From a virus: a stretch of 64,000 nt of DNA. The notes beneath the pieces were generated by a model that searched no databases, was not told where the DNA came from, and saw only the letters and a program-made list of their open reading frames with translations. The DNA is taken from positions 64,001 to 128,000 of IMG/VR virus record IMGVR_UViG_3300036770_007945. One strand, given 5' to 3'. This document shows, piece by piece, positions 40,772 to 48,107 of this stretch; within the stretch, counting starts at the first letter, position 1, and each line of letters begins with the position of its first letter. A program made the translations under genes and the position numbers.

Positions 40772-41698
40772 TCAAAAATTTTTATTTACAATACTTCTAA
40801 AAGCTGCAATATTATACTTTATAAAAGTTTCCTGTGTTATATCTTGTTTTTGGATTAAGGTTTTCATCTTTTGTTTATCTTTATAAAGCAATCCGAACTG
40901 CTTACTATAAGGAATCTCTTTCAACCCATGCAGAACTGGAGAGCTTGTATCTATAGTATCTACAATCTTTTCTAAACTTATATTATCTTTTTGATATTGT
41001 AGAAACTCAAAAAGTAAATCTACGCCTAAAAAATGATGTTTACGATCTTCTCGTAGCTCTCCGGTTTGCACGAGGAATTTAATGAAATCTACTCTTCCAT
41101 TTCGCGGCACCACGATCTTGGTTAAGTCTATACCACTATAATATAACACTCCTTGCTGCATTATTAAGTTACTCCACTCTTGAGCTTCTACGCGCTCACT
41201 TTCTGTATAATTCTCAGTGATAAAATCTGACAAGTATTCCGATCTCACTAACTCTCTATCTACAGATAAATCTACAGGAAGATCGTAAGGAATTGCAACT
41301 TTCTCAAACATAGAGGTTAATTCTCGATAACATAAAAATTGCTCTTCAAGAGTTCTACCTTGAACGACTCCTATTGGAGTTGCTTCTATTTTCTCTACCT
41401 CTATAAGCTTCAACCAAGACTTAGCTGCTTGTAGAGTCTTATCTTTCTCAAAGAGATGGTCTGGCACTACGAATTCAGTCGGTCTTATGGCCTTGATGTA
41501 TTTTAAATAATCTTCATCTGCCATAGGAAAACCTTCCTCGAAGGTTCCGCAATCAAGTATTTTAAATTTAGTATCTACACAAGCATGTTTAAAATACTTT
41601 TCGTCTTGTGCAGCGATAGTAGAAATATAGTAGTTATAATCTGTTAGACTCTCAACAAGTCCTGCTATACTGAGAGGGTGTTCGTGCGCTATTTTCAT
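40772..41698 (-). CDS. dpdA: DpdA-type guanine transglycosylase for 7-deazaguanine insertion into DNA
   Basis: 308 residues of TGT-like fold. Visible landmarks are ILDCGTFEEG with the likely catalytic D49 (counterpart of DSGGFQ in tRNA-guanine transglycosylase), EFVVPD at 75-80, and PIGVVQGRT at 108-116 (counterpart of the TGT GIVQGG loop). There is no C-terminal zinc-binding CxCxxC cluster as in bacterial Tgt, which fits the phage DNA-specific DpdA group. It would swap guanine in phage DNA for a preQ base. It starts 4 bp inside the preceding kinase gene (ATGA overlap), so they are coupled. Subfamily assignment needs a phylogeny. The neighbours folE, queF and queC support the role strongly. 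Confidence 0.86.
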   Translation of the reverse strand: MKIAHEHPLSIAGLVESLTDYNYYISTIAAQDEKYFKHACVDTKFKILDCGTFEEGFPMADEDYLKYIKAIRPTEFVVPDHLFEKDKTLQAAKSWLKLIEVEKIEATPIGVVQGRTLEEQFLCYRELTSMFEKVAIPYDLPVDLSVDRELVRSEYLSDFITENYTESERVEAQEWSNLIMQQGVLYYSGIDLTKIVVPRNGRVDFIKFLVQTGELREDRKHHFLGVDLLFEFLQYQKDNISLEKIVDTIDTSSPVLHGLKEIPYSKQFGLLYKDKQKMKTLIQKQDITQETFIKYNIAAFRSIVNKNF

Positions 41699-42297
41699 AA
41701 GGTCTTTAAGTTTAAATTATTGTAAATGTAAGTCACTCGTTCTTCTAAATCTTCCATACACAGTAGTTTTATATTATATTTTTCTTTATATTCCTCATAA
41801 AATTCTAAGAATAAAGTATTTATTCGTTCTCTACTAGTCTCATCCATTGCAAACTTATCTCTATCTATAAAACTAATCGAAGGAAGTGTAGGAAGTATGT
41901 ATATAATACTATAAGGTTTTAAATCTAAAAGATTTAAAACTTGTCTTTCTATACCTTGATAATCTTGGAGACTCAAACTCTCTTGCTCGTAAAAATACTT
42001 ACTATAGATTAAAGTATCTACAAAACCTCTATCTTTCAGTATCAAACTATTTCGGCAACTGTCATAACTATTTAGTATTGCTTGTTCTCTTTGTATTAGA
42101 AGGCTCTGTTTCTCTAAAAGATCGATATTCGCAAGCTTAATATCATTAAAAGCCGAAGGTGTTAAAACTAACTCTTTATCTAAAGATTTAAACTCTCCAT
42201 ACTTAACAAGTAATCTATTTATTAAAGTAGTTTTTCCAGTGCAGTGACTTCCAGAGAAGACTATAATATCGTTGTTATTATTACGTTCTAGACACAT
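41695..42297 (-). CDS. P-loop nucleoside/nucleotide-kinase-like protein
   Basis: 200 residues. The P-loop is GSHCTGKT at residues 16-23, followed by a kinase-like region with KDRGFVDTLIYSKYF (a DRG/DR-like motif of deoxynucleoside and thymidylate kinases) and a lid-like segment FIDRDKFAMDETSRERI. It belongs to the small P-loop kinase/AAA_28 group; the substrate is not evident. Placed between the formyltransferase and dpdA, and overlapping dpdA by 4 bp, it may act in the modification pathway or on deoxynucleotides. It is not one of the known preQ pathway enzymes. Confidence 0.75.
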   Translation of the reverse strand: MCLERNNNNDIIVFSGSHCTGKTTLINRLLVKYGEFKSLDKELVLTPSAFNDIKLANIDLLEKQSLLIQREQAILNSYDSCRNSLILKDRGFVDTLIYSKYFYEQESLSLQDYQGIERQVLNLLDLKPYSIIYILPTLPSISFIDRDKFAMDETSRERINTLFLEFYEEYKEKYNIKLLCMEDLEERVTYIYNNLNLKTL

Positions 42298-42347
42298 ATT
42301 ATTTTTTAATGTATTATATTTTTAATCATACTCTCTCTTTACTATTC

Positions 42348-42941
42348 TCAATTAAAGAGATCCGGGTAATTACCCTTAAAGAAAGATATCCAGGCTTCTA
42401 TAGAAGTCTCTTTCAAAGTATTATAGTAAGTCTCTCTTAGAGTGCTACTAGAATTTATACTTTTCGATATCGCTGTATAAACTGGACCATTATCCAATTC
42501 AGCTGTGCATCTATGGACAATACTACCAACAACTTTTAAACTTTTTGAAAAAGCTTTCTCTTGTGGATCCTTACCTTTCAAGTCTGGATACATAGTTATT
42601 AAGCCTGGATGTCCATTATAGATCTCAAATCTCTGACAAATACTCGCTGGTATAATTCTTAAATAACCATGTAAAGTGATTAAGTCGCTTTCTTGAAAAA
42701 CCTTTTCATAGTCAAATTCGTTTTGTTTAAACTCAGGTAATTTCCTAACTAAAGGAGTATTCGTATCTTTATCTAGTAAACTTACTAACTCTTCTACTGT
42801 TTTAGTAGAAGAGTCTTCTTTTTTATTAGTAAAAATGTAGTCAGGGTAGCGATTAAGAACTTTACTTATTGCCACTATCTCTGAACCTGTTTGAGAGAAT
42901 AAAGCAACCCACCTCTGTTTTCTTTGTTTAGAGTTAGTCAT
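42348..42941 (-). CDS. dpdN: formyltransferase-fold enzyme, candidate dPreQ1 formyltransferase (DpdN)
   Basis: 197 residues with the folate-dependent formyltransferase core. Asn109 and His111 lie in IYNGHPGLITMYP, and Asp150 in AELDNGPVY. In E. coli glycinamide ribonucleotide formyltransferase the triad is N106, H108, D144, so the spacing is nearly the same. The substrate side differs from PurN and methionyl-tRNA formyltransferase and it lacks their extra domains. Phage 7-deazaguanine studies predicted DpdN to convert preQ1 in DNA to the formylaminomethyl form. Lying 6 bp from queF and two genes from dpdA, this is a strong candidate. An ordinary PurN role is the alternative, but no other purine-synthesis genes are nearby. 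Confidence 0.78.
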   Translation of the reverse strand: MTNSKQRKQRWVALFSQTGSEIVAISKVLNRYPDYIFTNKKEDSSTKTVEELVSLLDKDTNTPLVRKLPEFKQNEFDYEKVFQESDLITLHGYLRIIPASICQRFEIYNGHPGLITMYPDLKGKDPQEKAFSKSLKVVGSIVHRCTAELDNGPVYTAISKSINSSSTLRETYYNTLKETSIEAWISFFKGNYPDLFN

Positions 42942-42947
42942 GTATGC

Positions 42948-43877
42948 TTATTGTTGAGCTGTTCTTTCAAACAGATAATCTACATTGTTGTAATTATTAA
43001 CTACTTTATCTAAAACCTCCTGCGATGATGCTCGGATACTATGTATATCTAGCCCTCCTCGTCGATTGTAGATATTCGCTACTAATAACTCTTGACAATT
43101 GTAACGGTTCATTAAAGTATCAAACAACAGTTCTGTAATATTTTCGTGGAAGTGTTGAGCATCTCTCATCGAAAACACGTATTTAGCTAAACCTTCTAAA
43201 GAAGGTAGAGTTTTACCCTTCATGTATATATAACTGTTACCTGTATCTTTTTGACGTGTAATCTCACAAAGACTTCTTAGATTTGTTGTATGAAAAGTTA
43301 ATGTATCTTCATTTCCGGACGCTTCATCTAATAAGGAGGTATCTTCTTTAAAAGTGTCGATTTTAAAATTTTTTTTGTCTATATTTGTGAAAGGTATTTT
43401 AAAAATAGGATTTAACTTAACTAAACCACAGTTATCTTCAGCAAGATGTAACTTTACTTGCACGTCTGTCTGTAAGCTTGTAGATAAAGCTTCTTTAATA
43501 ACTCTCTCTACTTCCTCTACACTTGCAAATCGCTCTAAATCGAAAGAGTTTAAGAATAGTTTGTGAGATTTAGATTCTACCATTGCATAAGAAGTGTGTG
43601 GATACGTAACTTTAAGAATTCCTGTAACTGGTTGCCCAGAACTGCTTAAGAAAGACATCTCGTAAGCATGCCAGACTTCATAACCAACAAACTTTCTAAC
43701 GTCAATCTTATTCTCTTCTCTACCTAGAACTCTTGGGATAGCAACCAGTAAAGAAGTATCGTGTTTATCAGGTGTTAAGTAAGGAGCCATAAAGCCTCCG
43801 TCTGAAGTTCGACCTAAATGTTTCCCTGCTATATCTTTAACACTTTGTTTTTTAATCTCGTTTATATTTGTTTTCAT
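42948..43877 (-). CDS. queF: NADPH-dependent preQ0 reductase QueF
   Basis: 309 residues, of the long (bimodular) QueF type. The substrate-binding signature is ESKSHKLFLNSF at 101-112. The catalytic region is LRSLCEITRQKD at 200-211, keeping Cys204 and Asp211 with the same spacing as Cys190 and Asp197 of E. coli QueF. HFHE at 242-245 supplies the conserved His and Glu. QueF reduces the nitrile of preQ0 to the aminomethyl of preQ1. The usual PDW after the catalytic loop is changed to KDT, so it is diverged but probably active. Its presence says that preQ1 rather than preQ0 is made, which fits the downstream formyltransferase. Confidence 0.9.
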   Translation of the reverse strand: MKTNINEIKKQSVKDIAGKHLGRTSDGGFMAPYLTPDKHDTSLLVAIPRVLGREENKIDVRKFVGYEVWHAYEMSFLSSSGQPVTGILKVTYPHTSYAMVESKSHKLFLNSFDLERFASVEEVERVIKEALSTSLQTDVQVKLHLAEDNCGLVKLNPIFKIPFTNIDKKNFKIDTFKEDTSLLDEASGNEDTLTFHTTNLRSLCEITRQKDTGNSYIYMKGKTLPSLEGLAKYVFSMRDAQHFHENITELLFDTLMNRYNCQELLVANIYNRRGGLDIHSIRASSQEVLDKVVNNYNNVDYLFERTAQQ

Positions 43878-43894
43878 ATGAACTTTTTTTGAAA

Positions 43895-44560
43895 TTATTT
43901 GTTTTTAATTAAGTTTAGAAATTCAGCTCTCAAAGAAGATTCTGTTTTGAATCTCCCTCCTAACTTACTTGTAGTTGTTGTTGAATTCGTATCGTTTACT
44001 CCTCGCATAGCAACACAATAATGTTTGCCGTTCAAGACTACTGCTACGTCTTCTGTGCCCAGAATAAAAACTAAAGCGTGAAAAATTTGTTCTGCTAATC
44101 TTTCTTGCACTTGTGGACGTTTGCAAAAGAACTCTACAATTCTATTTATTTTTGACAATCCTAATACCTTGTCTTTAGGAATATAGCCGACATTAGCTAA
44201 ACCATCTATCACTACAAAGTGGTGTTCACAGTTAGAAATAGCAGTGATATTTTTCTCAACAACAACCTCATCGTAACGCATTTTATTTTCTATGACGGTG
44301 CATTTTGGAAAATTCTTATAATCTAACCCGGAGAATATCTCTCGAACAAACATCTTTGAAACCCTCTTTGGCGTATCCATTAGAGAATCGTCTTTTAAAT
44401 CTAAACCTAAAATCTCCATAATCTGTTTAAAGTTTTCAGTGATCTTTTCGATCTTTTCTTCTTCAGTATAATTACTTGCAACAGTCGGGGTTTCTACTCC
44501 ACAAGCTTTTAAATAATCTTGCACTTTTTTTCCTAAATCGAAATCGGTTTTATCTTTCAT
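43895..44560 (-). CDS. folE: GTP cyclohydrolase I
   Basis: 221 residues with the whole type I signature: zinc ligands in SNCEHHF, GLSKINRIVEFFCKRPQVQERL, and GKHYCVAMRGV carrying the second Cys ligand. It converts GTP to dihydroneopterin triphosphate, the first step toward 7-deazaguanines. Next would come QueD and QueE, which are not seen in this window. The gene starts the run folE-queF-dpdN-kinase-dpdA-queC, with 17 bp to queF. The N-terminal 45 residues are charged and not conserved. Activity is expected to be intact. Confidence 0.95.
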   Translation of the reverse strand: MKDKTDFDLGKKVQDYLKACGVETPTVASNYTEEEKIEKITENFKQIMEILGLDLKDDSLMDTPKRVSKMFVREIFSGLDYKNFPKCTVIENKMRYDEVVVEKNITAISNCEHHFVVIDGLANVGYIPKDKVLGLSKINRIVEFFCKRPQVQERLAEQIFHALVFILGTEDVAVVLNGKHYCVAMRGVNDTNSTTTTSKLGGRFKTESSLRAEFLNLIKNK

Positions 44561-44631
44561 ATGTATAATAATTTAAGTTAGTAATAATTCTTATTTTAAA
44601 TCTTTTTATTTCGAGAAGCCACTAGTTTAAG

Positions 44632-45561
44632 TTAAAAAACTTCAGAAGCATTAAACTTTGTAAAGTAATCTATTGCACTCTCACTCTTAGCTTTTAACAA
44701 CTCATAAGCGATTTTTAAGCTCTCTTCGTTTAATTTATAACGCACAGTATAGTTGTTTGCCACGTTAGCTACTAAATTCGGTTTAATTTCTTTTAAAAAT
44801 AAAGATTTGAAACAAGCATGTGATAAATTTGTATTGTCAACGAAAATCTTCACTACTGGTTGCTTCTTATTCAAGTGTGGGGTGCAAGGTCTATTAGATA
44901 GTTGCAAGAACATCGGACTTCCTGCCTCTACTGTTGCAGTTTCCGGTATTATTGAATATAACATTGTTGGTATTTTAAGATCTATGCCTTGTTTAATCAT
45001 CGACCTCATAGAAACTAATACTTTGCAAGAACCTTCGTCTACTCGCTTCAACACCTCACTCTTCTCTTTAGAAAGCATTGCCCCATAAAAGCCTGAAGCG
45101 ATTGCATTTTCTGGAGTAGTTAAATTTCTTTTAACCGCCTCTTTATTTATTAAATCTAATAAAGTTCGAAGATGTTCTACTCTGTCTGTAGGTATAATTA
45201 TGCAAGGATGTTCTTTTAAATCTATAAATAAATGCTCAAGGAGTAAATTATTTTTTGCTTCAGATTTCAACATATTTGATATACTGTGCGCCCACAATTT
45301 AGACTCTTTCCAAGATACTCCTGTATTTACCACTTGTATTTCAGGCACCAGAGAAGTTGTTCGACTAACAACAACAACCGGCCCTAAGATCTCCTGGATT
45401 ACAAATTCAAGGCAGTTGTGAGATAATATATCTACGTTTCCAGCCTTAATAAAATAATTGTGGTTATCCTGAACGGTTATGTCTAAAACTCTTACAGGTA
45501 TATTCACTACTGTTTCATTAAGCAGCACTTCATGTATTTTTGTTTCGTTTACAGGTTTCAT
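44632..45561 (-). CDS. C-terminal split intein fused to C-terminal half of UvsW/XPB-like helicase
   Basis: 309 residues. Residues 1-49 are a C-terminal split intein: block F VRVLDITVQDNHNYF and block G DILSHN, followed at residue 50 by the +1 Cys (HN/C junction). From there the helicase resumes with CLEFVIQEILGPVV, which continues the SATPKRKD end of the 11245-12336 protein exactly as in unbroken helicases (SATPxRxD...GP). Later motifs are PCIIIPTDRVEHL (IV), SMRSMIKQGIDLKIP (V) and a weak motif VI QLSNRP. The gene alone has no Walker A and cannot be a working helicase. It is the first gene leftward from the gene-free hub and precedes folE by 71 bp. Confidence 0.92.
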   Translation of the reverse strand: MKPVNETKIHEVLLNETVVNIPVRVLDITVQDNHNYFIKAGNVDILSHNCLEFVIQEILGPVVVVSRTTSLVPEIQVVNTGVSWKESKLWAHSISNMLKSEAKNNLLLEHLFIDLKEHPCIIIPTDRVEHLRTLLDLINKEAVKRNLTTPENAIASGFYGAMLSKEKSEVLKRVDEGSCKVLVSMRSMIKQGIDLKIPTMLYSIIPETATVEAGSPMFLQLSNRPCTPHLNKKQPVVKIFVDNTNLSHACFKSLFLKEIKPNLVANVANNYTVRYKLNEESLKIAYELLKAKSESAIDYFTKFNASEVF

Positions 45562-45714
45562 ACTAGATTAAAGTTATTACGGTTTTTAATTTTAATGTAT
45601 ATAAAAAAGAAAACTACAGTTTTTTGAATAAAAATATTTATATTTACCTGTTGCACTTTAAATTTATATACCTATATTTTAGCTTATAAAGGACGGAACC
45701 TACGTTCCTAGTAA

Positions 45715-45850
45715 ATTTTTTAGACATTTTATTTCAATTTTTTAGACATTTTATTTCAATTTTTTAGACATTTTATTTCAATTTTTTAGACATTTTATTT
45801 CAATTTTTTAGACATTTTATTTCAATTTTTTAGACATTTTATTTCAATTT
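45715..45850. repeat. six 22-bp tandem repeats (iteron-like)
   Basis: Six identical copies of TTTTTTAGACATTTTATTTC plus AA, spaced exactly 22 bp apart (AGACATT at 45722, 45744, 45766, 45788, 45810 and 45832). Two helical turns per unit would place bound proteins on one face of the DNA. Related single sequences occur near 48040 (GGACATTTTATTTTATT) and in the inverted repeat at 63044-63113. There are no spacers, so it is not a CRISPR array. Confidence 0.93.
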
Positions 45851-45856
45851 TTTTAA

Positions 45857-46160
45857 ATATTCAGGCCCTAATAGAAGGAATGCTACCTCAATAAACAAGA
45901 GCATGTCCCCGTCAAGTGGTGCGGTAAGCACGAAAAACTTCGGACATCCTTCGCACGCCAAAAGTGTATTTATTATATACCTATATCTTTCAACATAGAG
46001 GTGTATAATAGAGAAACTTCATAAGAGGATAGAATGTGATACAACCCTTATTGTCGTCTGTTTGGCTTTAAGGATTAAGTGGGTGAGATTCCCGACCGTT
46101 GCATATTACAGTAGTGAAAAGGGAGACCGAGTAACCAGCCCGCATCTACATATTTAAGAA
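45857..46160 (+). ncRNA. candidate structured non-coding RNA or cis-regulatory RNA
   Basis: This segment is clearly richer in G and C than its surroundings and has no convincing reading frame. Visible pairings include ATGTCC/GGACAT (45903-45908 with 45942-45947) enclosing GTGC-loop-GCAC and AAGT/ACTT. Further on, GGGTGAGATTCCCGACCG (46081-46098) differs at only one position from a core string of FMN riboswitches (GGGUGAAAUUCCCGACCG). The rest of the riboswitch fold could not be traced, and similar GGGUGA..UUCCC hairpins also occur in group II intron domain I. A strong terminator follows at 46470. Strand is inferred from the terminator and from the GGGTGA string. Confidence 0.5.
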
Positions 46161-46274
46161 ATTAAAAAGTTTTAAATAACTTCGTGATTCAGAAAGAAAC
46201 ACGCAGAGAGAGATGTCTACTAAACAGATTTCCTCCTTTACGACACTATAACTTGCTATACCAAGAAACTTTGA

Positions 46275-46351
46275 GTAGCTTGAATAGAAGAGTAAGACTA
46301 AATAGTCCTTTTGATGGGATTATTTCAGCCTTACTCCTCTATTCAAGCTAC
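46275..46351. repeat. long near-perfect hairpin (about 33 bp stem)
   Basis: GTAGCTTGAATAGAAGAGTA at 46275 and its complement ending at 46351 pair over 22 bp with one mismatch. The stem continues inward over 11 more pairs with one bulged C, leaving an 8-nt loop. The hairpin is flanked by direct repeats of CCAAGAAAC (46261 and 46352). It could be a processed RNA stem, a replication structure or the remnant of a small mobile element. Confidence 0.85.
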
Positions 46352-46469
46352 CCAAGAAACCTACAACAATCTCATTTCTTTTAAAAAATTTTGAAAAATT
46401 TAAAAAAACTAAAATTTAAAATAAAAGGAATTAAAAAAAAAAAGAAATTTTCTAATTGTCAATATCTAC

Positions 46470-46500
46470 TTAGATAAGAAAGCTCTTATCTAATTTTTTA
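46470..46500 (+). terminator. intrinsic terminator ending the hub transcript
   Basis: TTAGATAAGA / TCTTATCTAA form a perfect 10-bp stem with a 4-nt loop, followed directly by six T on the plus strand. It lies 50 bp before the ATG at 46551. It would stop a plus-strand RNA made from the hub, or act as an attenuator for the 46551 gene. Confidence 0.8.
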
Positions 46501-46550
46501 GTAAAAGTTTAATTTTATAAAAGTAACTTCTTATTAACTATCTTATTATT

Positions 46551-46946
46551 ATGTCAAGATTCACTATTTCAAAATTCTCTCCGAGATTACAAAAACGCAT
46601 TAAAGAAGAGCTTTCTAATATCAAGGAAATGAAAACTGCAACTTCGTCTTCTGCAGAAATTCTCACTAATATGAAAAATATTAAAAAAACCGTGCTTGAT
46701 TTACAAGTTGCTGCAAATAACAAATTAACCGAAGCATTACATCCTATTATTATAGAATTAATGAACTTGCAGGATAACATTACTCTTGATCCAGAAGAAG
46801 CCACTAGCTATGAAATAACTCTTCACGGAGAAATTGAAGATGTTATAACACAACTCAGAAAAATTCCTGCAGAAATTGCAAACGGAACTTTAGGAGGTCT
46901 AAAAGTAACTCTTCGTAGATTAATCAACAGAATAGAGACTGACTAA
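46551..46946 (+). CDS. tag-bearing hypothetical protein, 131 aa
   Basis: The N-terminus ISKFSPRLQKRIKEELSNIK is one of the clearest copies of the shared tag. The remainder is all-helical with heptad spacing (LDLQVAANNKLTEALHP; DVITQLRKIPAEI), like a small bundle. No enzymatic motif. It is the first plus-strand gene right of the gene-free hub, just after a terminator, so it must have its own promoter between 46500 and 46550 or be controlled by read-through. Confidence 0.72.
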   Translation: MSRFTISKFSPRLQKRIKEELSNIKEMKTATSSSAEILTNMKNIKKTVLDLQVAANNKLTEALHPIIIELMNLQDNITLDPEEATSYEITLHGEIEDVITQLRKIPAEIANGTLGGLKVTLRRLINRIETD

Positions 46947-47070
46947 AACATTCAAATTTTTTCTCTTTCTAGATAAAAAGGCTAATTGCGCAGAATTATT
47001 ATCGTTGCCTTTTAAAAAATATGAGATAAATTCATAGTTACTAAATAATAACTATAATATATTTACCGCT

Positions 47071-47433
47071 ATGAAAAAAATTACATACACTGTTCGGGGA
47101 ACGGAGTCAAATTCTAGATACTTAGTTAACTTTCGAATAAATCAGAACATTTCAAAAGAACATTTTAAAGAACTCGTTAAACGGGCTGCTTACAACAATC
47201 AACGTAAAAAAGGTTTAGTCATTCTTCATAAGTTAGAAGACTTGAAACCTTTTACGGATTTTCTAGACACTATAAATGAGGAAGTTACCCCTTATAGAGT
47301 TGAAGTTATAAAAGAAGAAAAACAATACAAAACTAAACAAGGTATTTCTTGCAATTTTCACGATTATTGCGTAGATCTCTTAAATTTAAAACCACACTTA
47401 CACTCAACACTAGAATTAAAAACATCTCGTTAA
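47071..47433 (+). CDS. hypothetical protein, 120 aa
   Basis: I do not recognise this protein. It is basic, with alternating strand-like segments (KKITYTVRGTESNSRYLVNF) and a central helix. It carries no membrane segment or tag motif. It lies between two tag-bearing genes on the plus strand, 124 bp after the first and 96 bp before the second. Confidence 0.6.
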   Translation: MKKITYTVRGTESNSRYLVNFRINQNISKEHFKELVKRAAYNNQRKKGLVILHKLEDLKPFTDFLDTINEEVTPYRVEVIKEEKQYKTKQGISCNFHDYCVDLLNLKPHLHSTLELKTSR

Positions 47434-47529
47434 CGTAAAGGTGTAGGAACTTTTGTTTAATATCTTTAATTTTGTTTTAAAAGGATATTCAATACCTTTT
47501 TTTCTTTTTATCTATAAAACTCATTGTGT

Positions 47530-47859
47530 ATGACTACTATAAAACTTTCTGAATTATCTCCACGCTTGAGATTAAAAATCGAAGAAGCTTATCATAAAAA
47601 TAAACGCAAACAAATCGCTTCTCCTACTGTGCCTTTTTATCTTAAATGGGTAGAGGCTTTAAAAGATCTACCTACAGAGGAACTAGTAGATTTGGTAAAA
47701 GACTTTGAAATCACTGCTGGTGCCGGGGAACTTGATTATATTCGTAAAGCCTTAGAATCCTCCGATAACAATCAACGCGATATAGCTATAAGAGCTCTAA
47801 AAACTCATAAAAATTATATAGATGCTTTAGAAAAAATTGGCATGACTCATCTACGCTAA
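47530..47859 (+). CDS. tag-bearing hypothetical protein, 109 aa
   Basis: From ATG 47530 the protein opens TIKLSELSPRLRLKIEEAYH, another copy of the shared tag; the TTG at 47524 is a less likely start. The rest is helical, with DLPTEELVDLVKDFEI and repeats of charged residues. A 19-bp-stem terminator follows at 47931. No known domain. Confidence 0.68.
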   Translation: MTTIKLSELSPRLRLKIEEAYHKNKRKQIASPTVPFYLKWVEALKDLPTEELVDLVKDFEITAGAGELDYIRKALESSDNNQRDIAIRALKTHKNYIDALEKIGMTHLR

Positions 47860-47930
47860 CCACACTTAAAAACTTTTTTATTTCAAGAGCACCAAAGTAA
47901 TTAACCTTTAGTATTCTTTACCTAATAAAA

Positions 47931-47980
47931 ATTCTATTAAATCGAAAAAAAATATTAATACTTTTTCGATTTAATAGAAT
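47931..47980. terminator. strong intrinsic terminator
   Basis: A perfect 19-bp inverted repeat (ATTCTATTAAATCGAAAAA and its complement) with a 12-nt loop lies between the 47530 gene and nrdB. The A-run and T-run inside the arms allow it to work in either direction. It insulates nrdB from upstream transcription. Confidence 0.85.
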
Positions 47981-48107
47981 CTTAAAATTTACACAGAACC
48001 TTTAGTTACAACTCTTTTTTAGCGCATTTAATAAACTTCTGGACATTTTATTTTATTATTAAATAATTAAGTAACTTAATTTAATTTAATTTAATTTAAT
48101 TAAAAAT

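Larger units (their letters stand above)
45562..46550. other. gene-free regulatory/origin-like hub (989 bp)
   Basis: This is the longest non-coding stretch in the window and the point from which genes diverge (leftward to 12.3 kb mostly minus, rightward mostly plus). In order it holds an A/T-rich stretch, a short GGAAC/GTTCC hairpin at about 45692-45706, six 22-bp tandem repeats, a GC-richer segment that folds well, a long hairpin and a terminator just before the 46551 gene. Iteron-like repeats next to AT-rich DNA and divergent transcription suggest a replication origin or master promoter region. A 66-codon frame (46184-46384) overlaps the hairpin and is not believed to be coding. Confidence 0.7.

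Noticed and set aside
45715-45850. CRISPR array
   Set aside because: The units are directly adjacent and identical, with no spacers, and there are no cas genes.
45857-46160. tRNA or tmRNA genes
   Set aside because: No T-loop (GTTCGAATC-like) sequence or acceptor stem could be traced; no tRNA was recognised elsewhere in the window.
46294-46308. Group I intron core (AAGACTAAATAGTCC resembles the R and S elements)
   Set aside because: The two elements would be only a few bases apart, without room for P3 and P8, and the bases are explained by the inner part of the long hairpin.
46184-46384. 66-codon plus-strand frame in the gene-free hub
   Set aside because: It starts with GTG, overlaps the long hairpin and has no protein-like pattern; the hairpin explains the sequence better.
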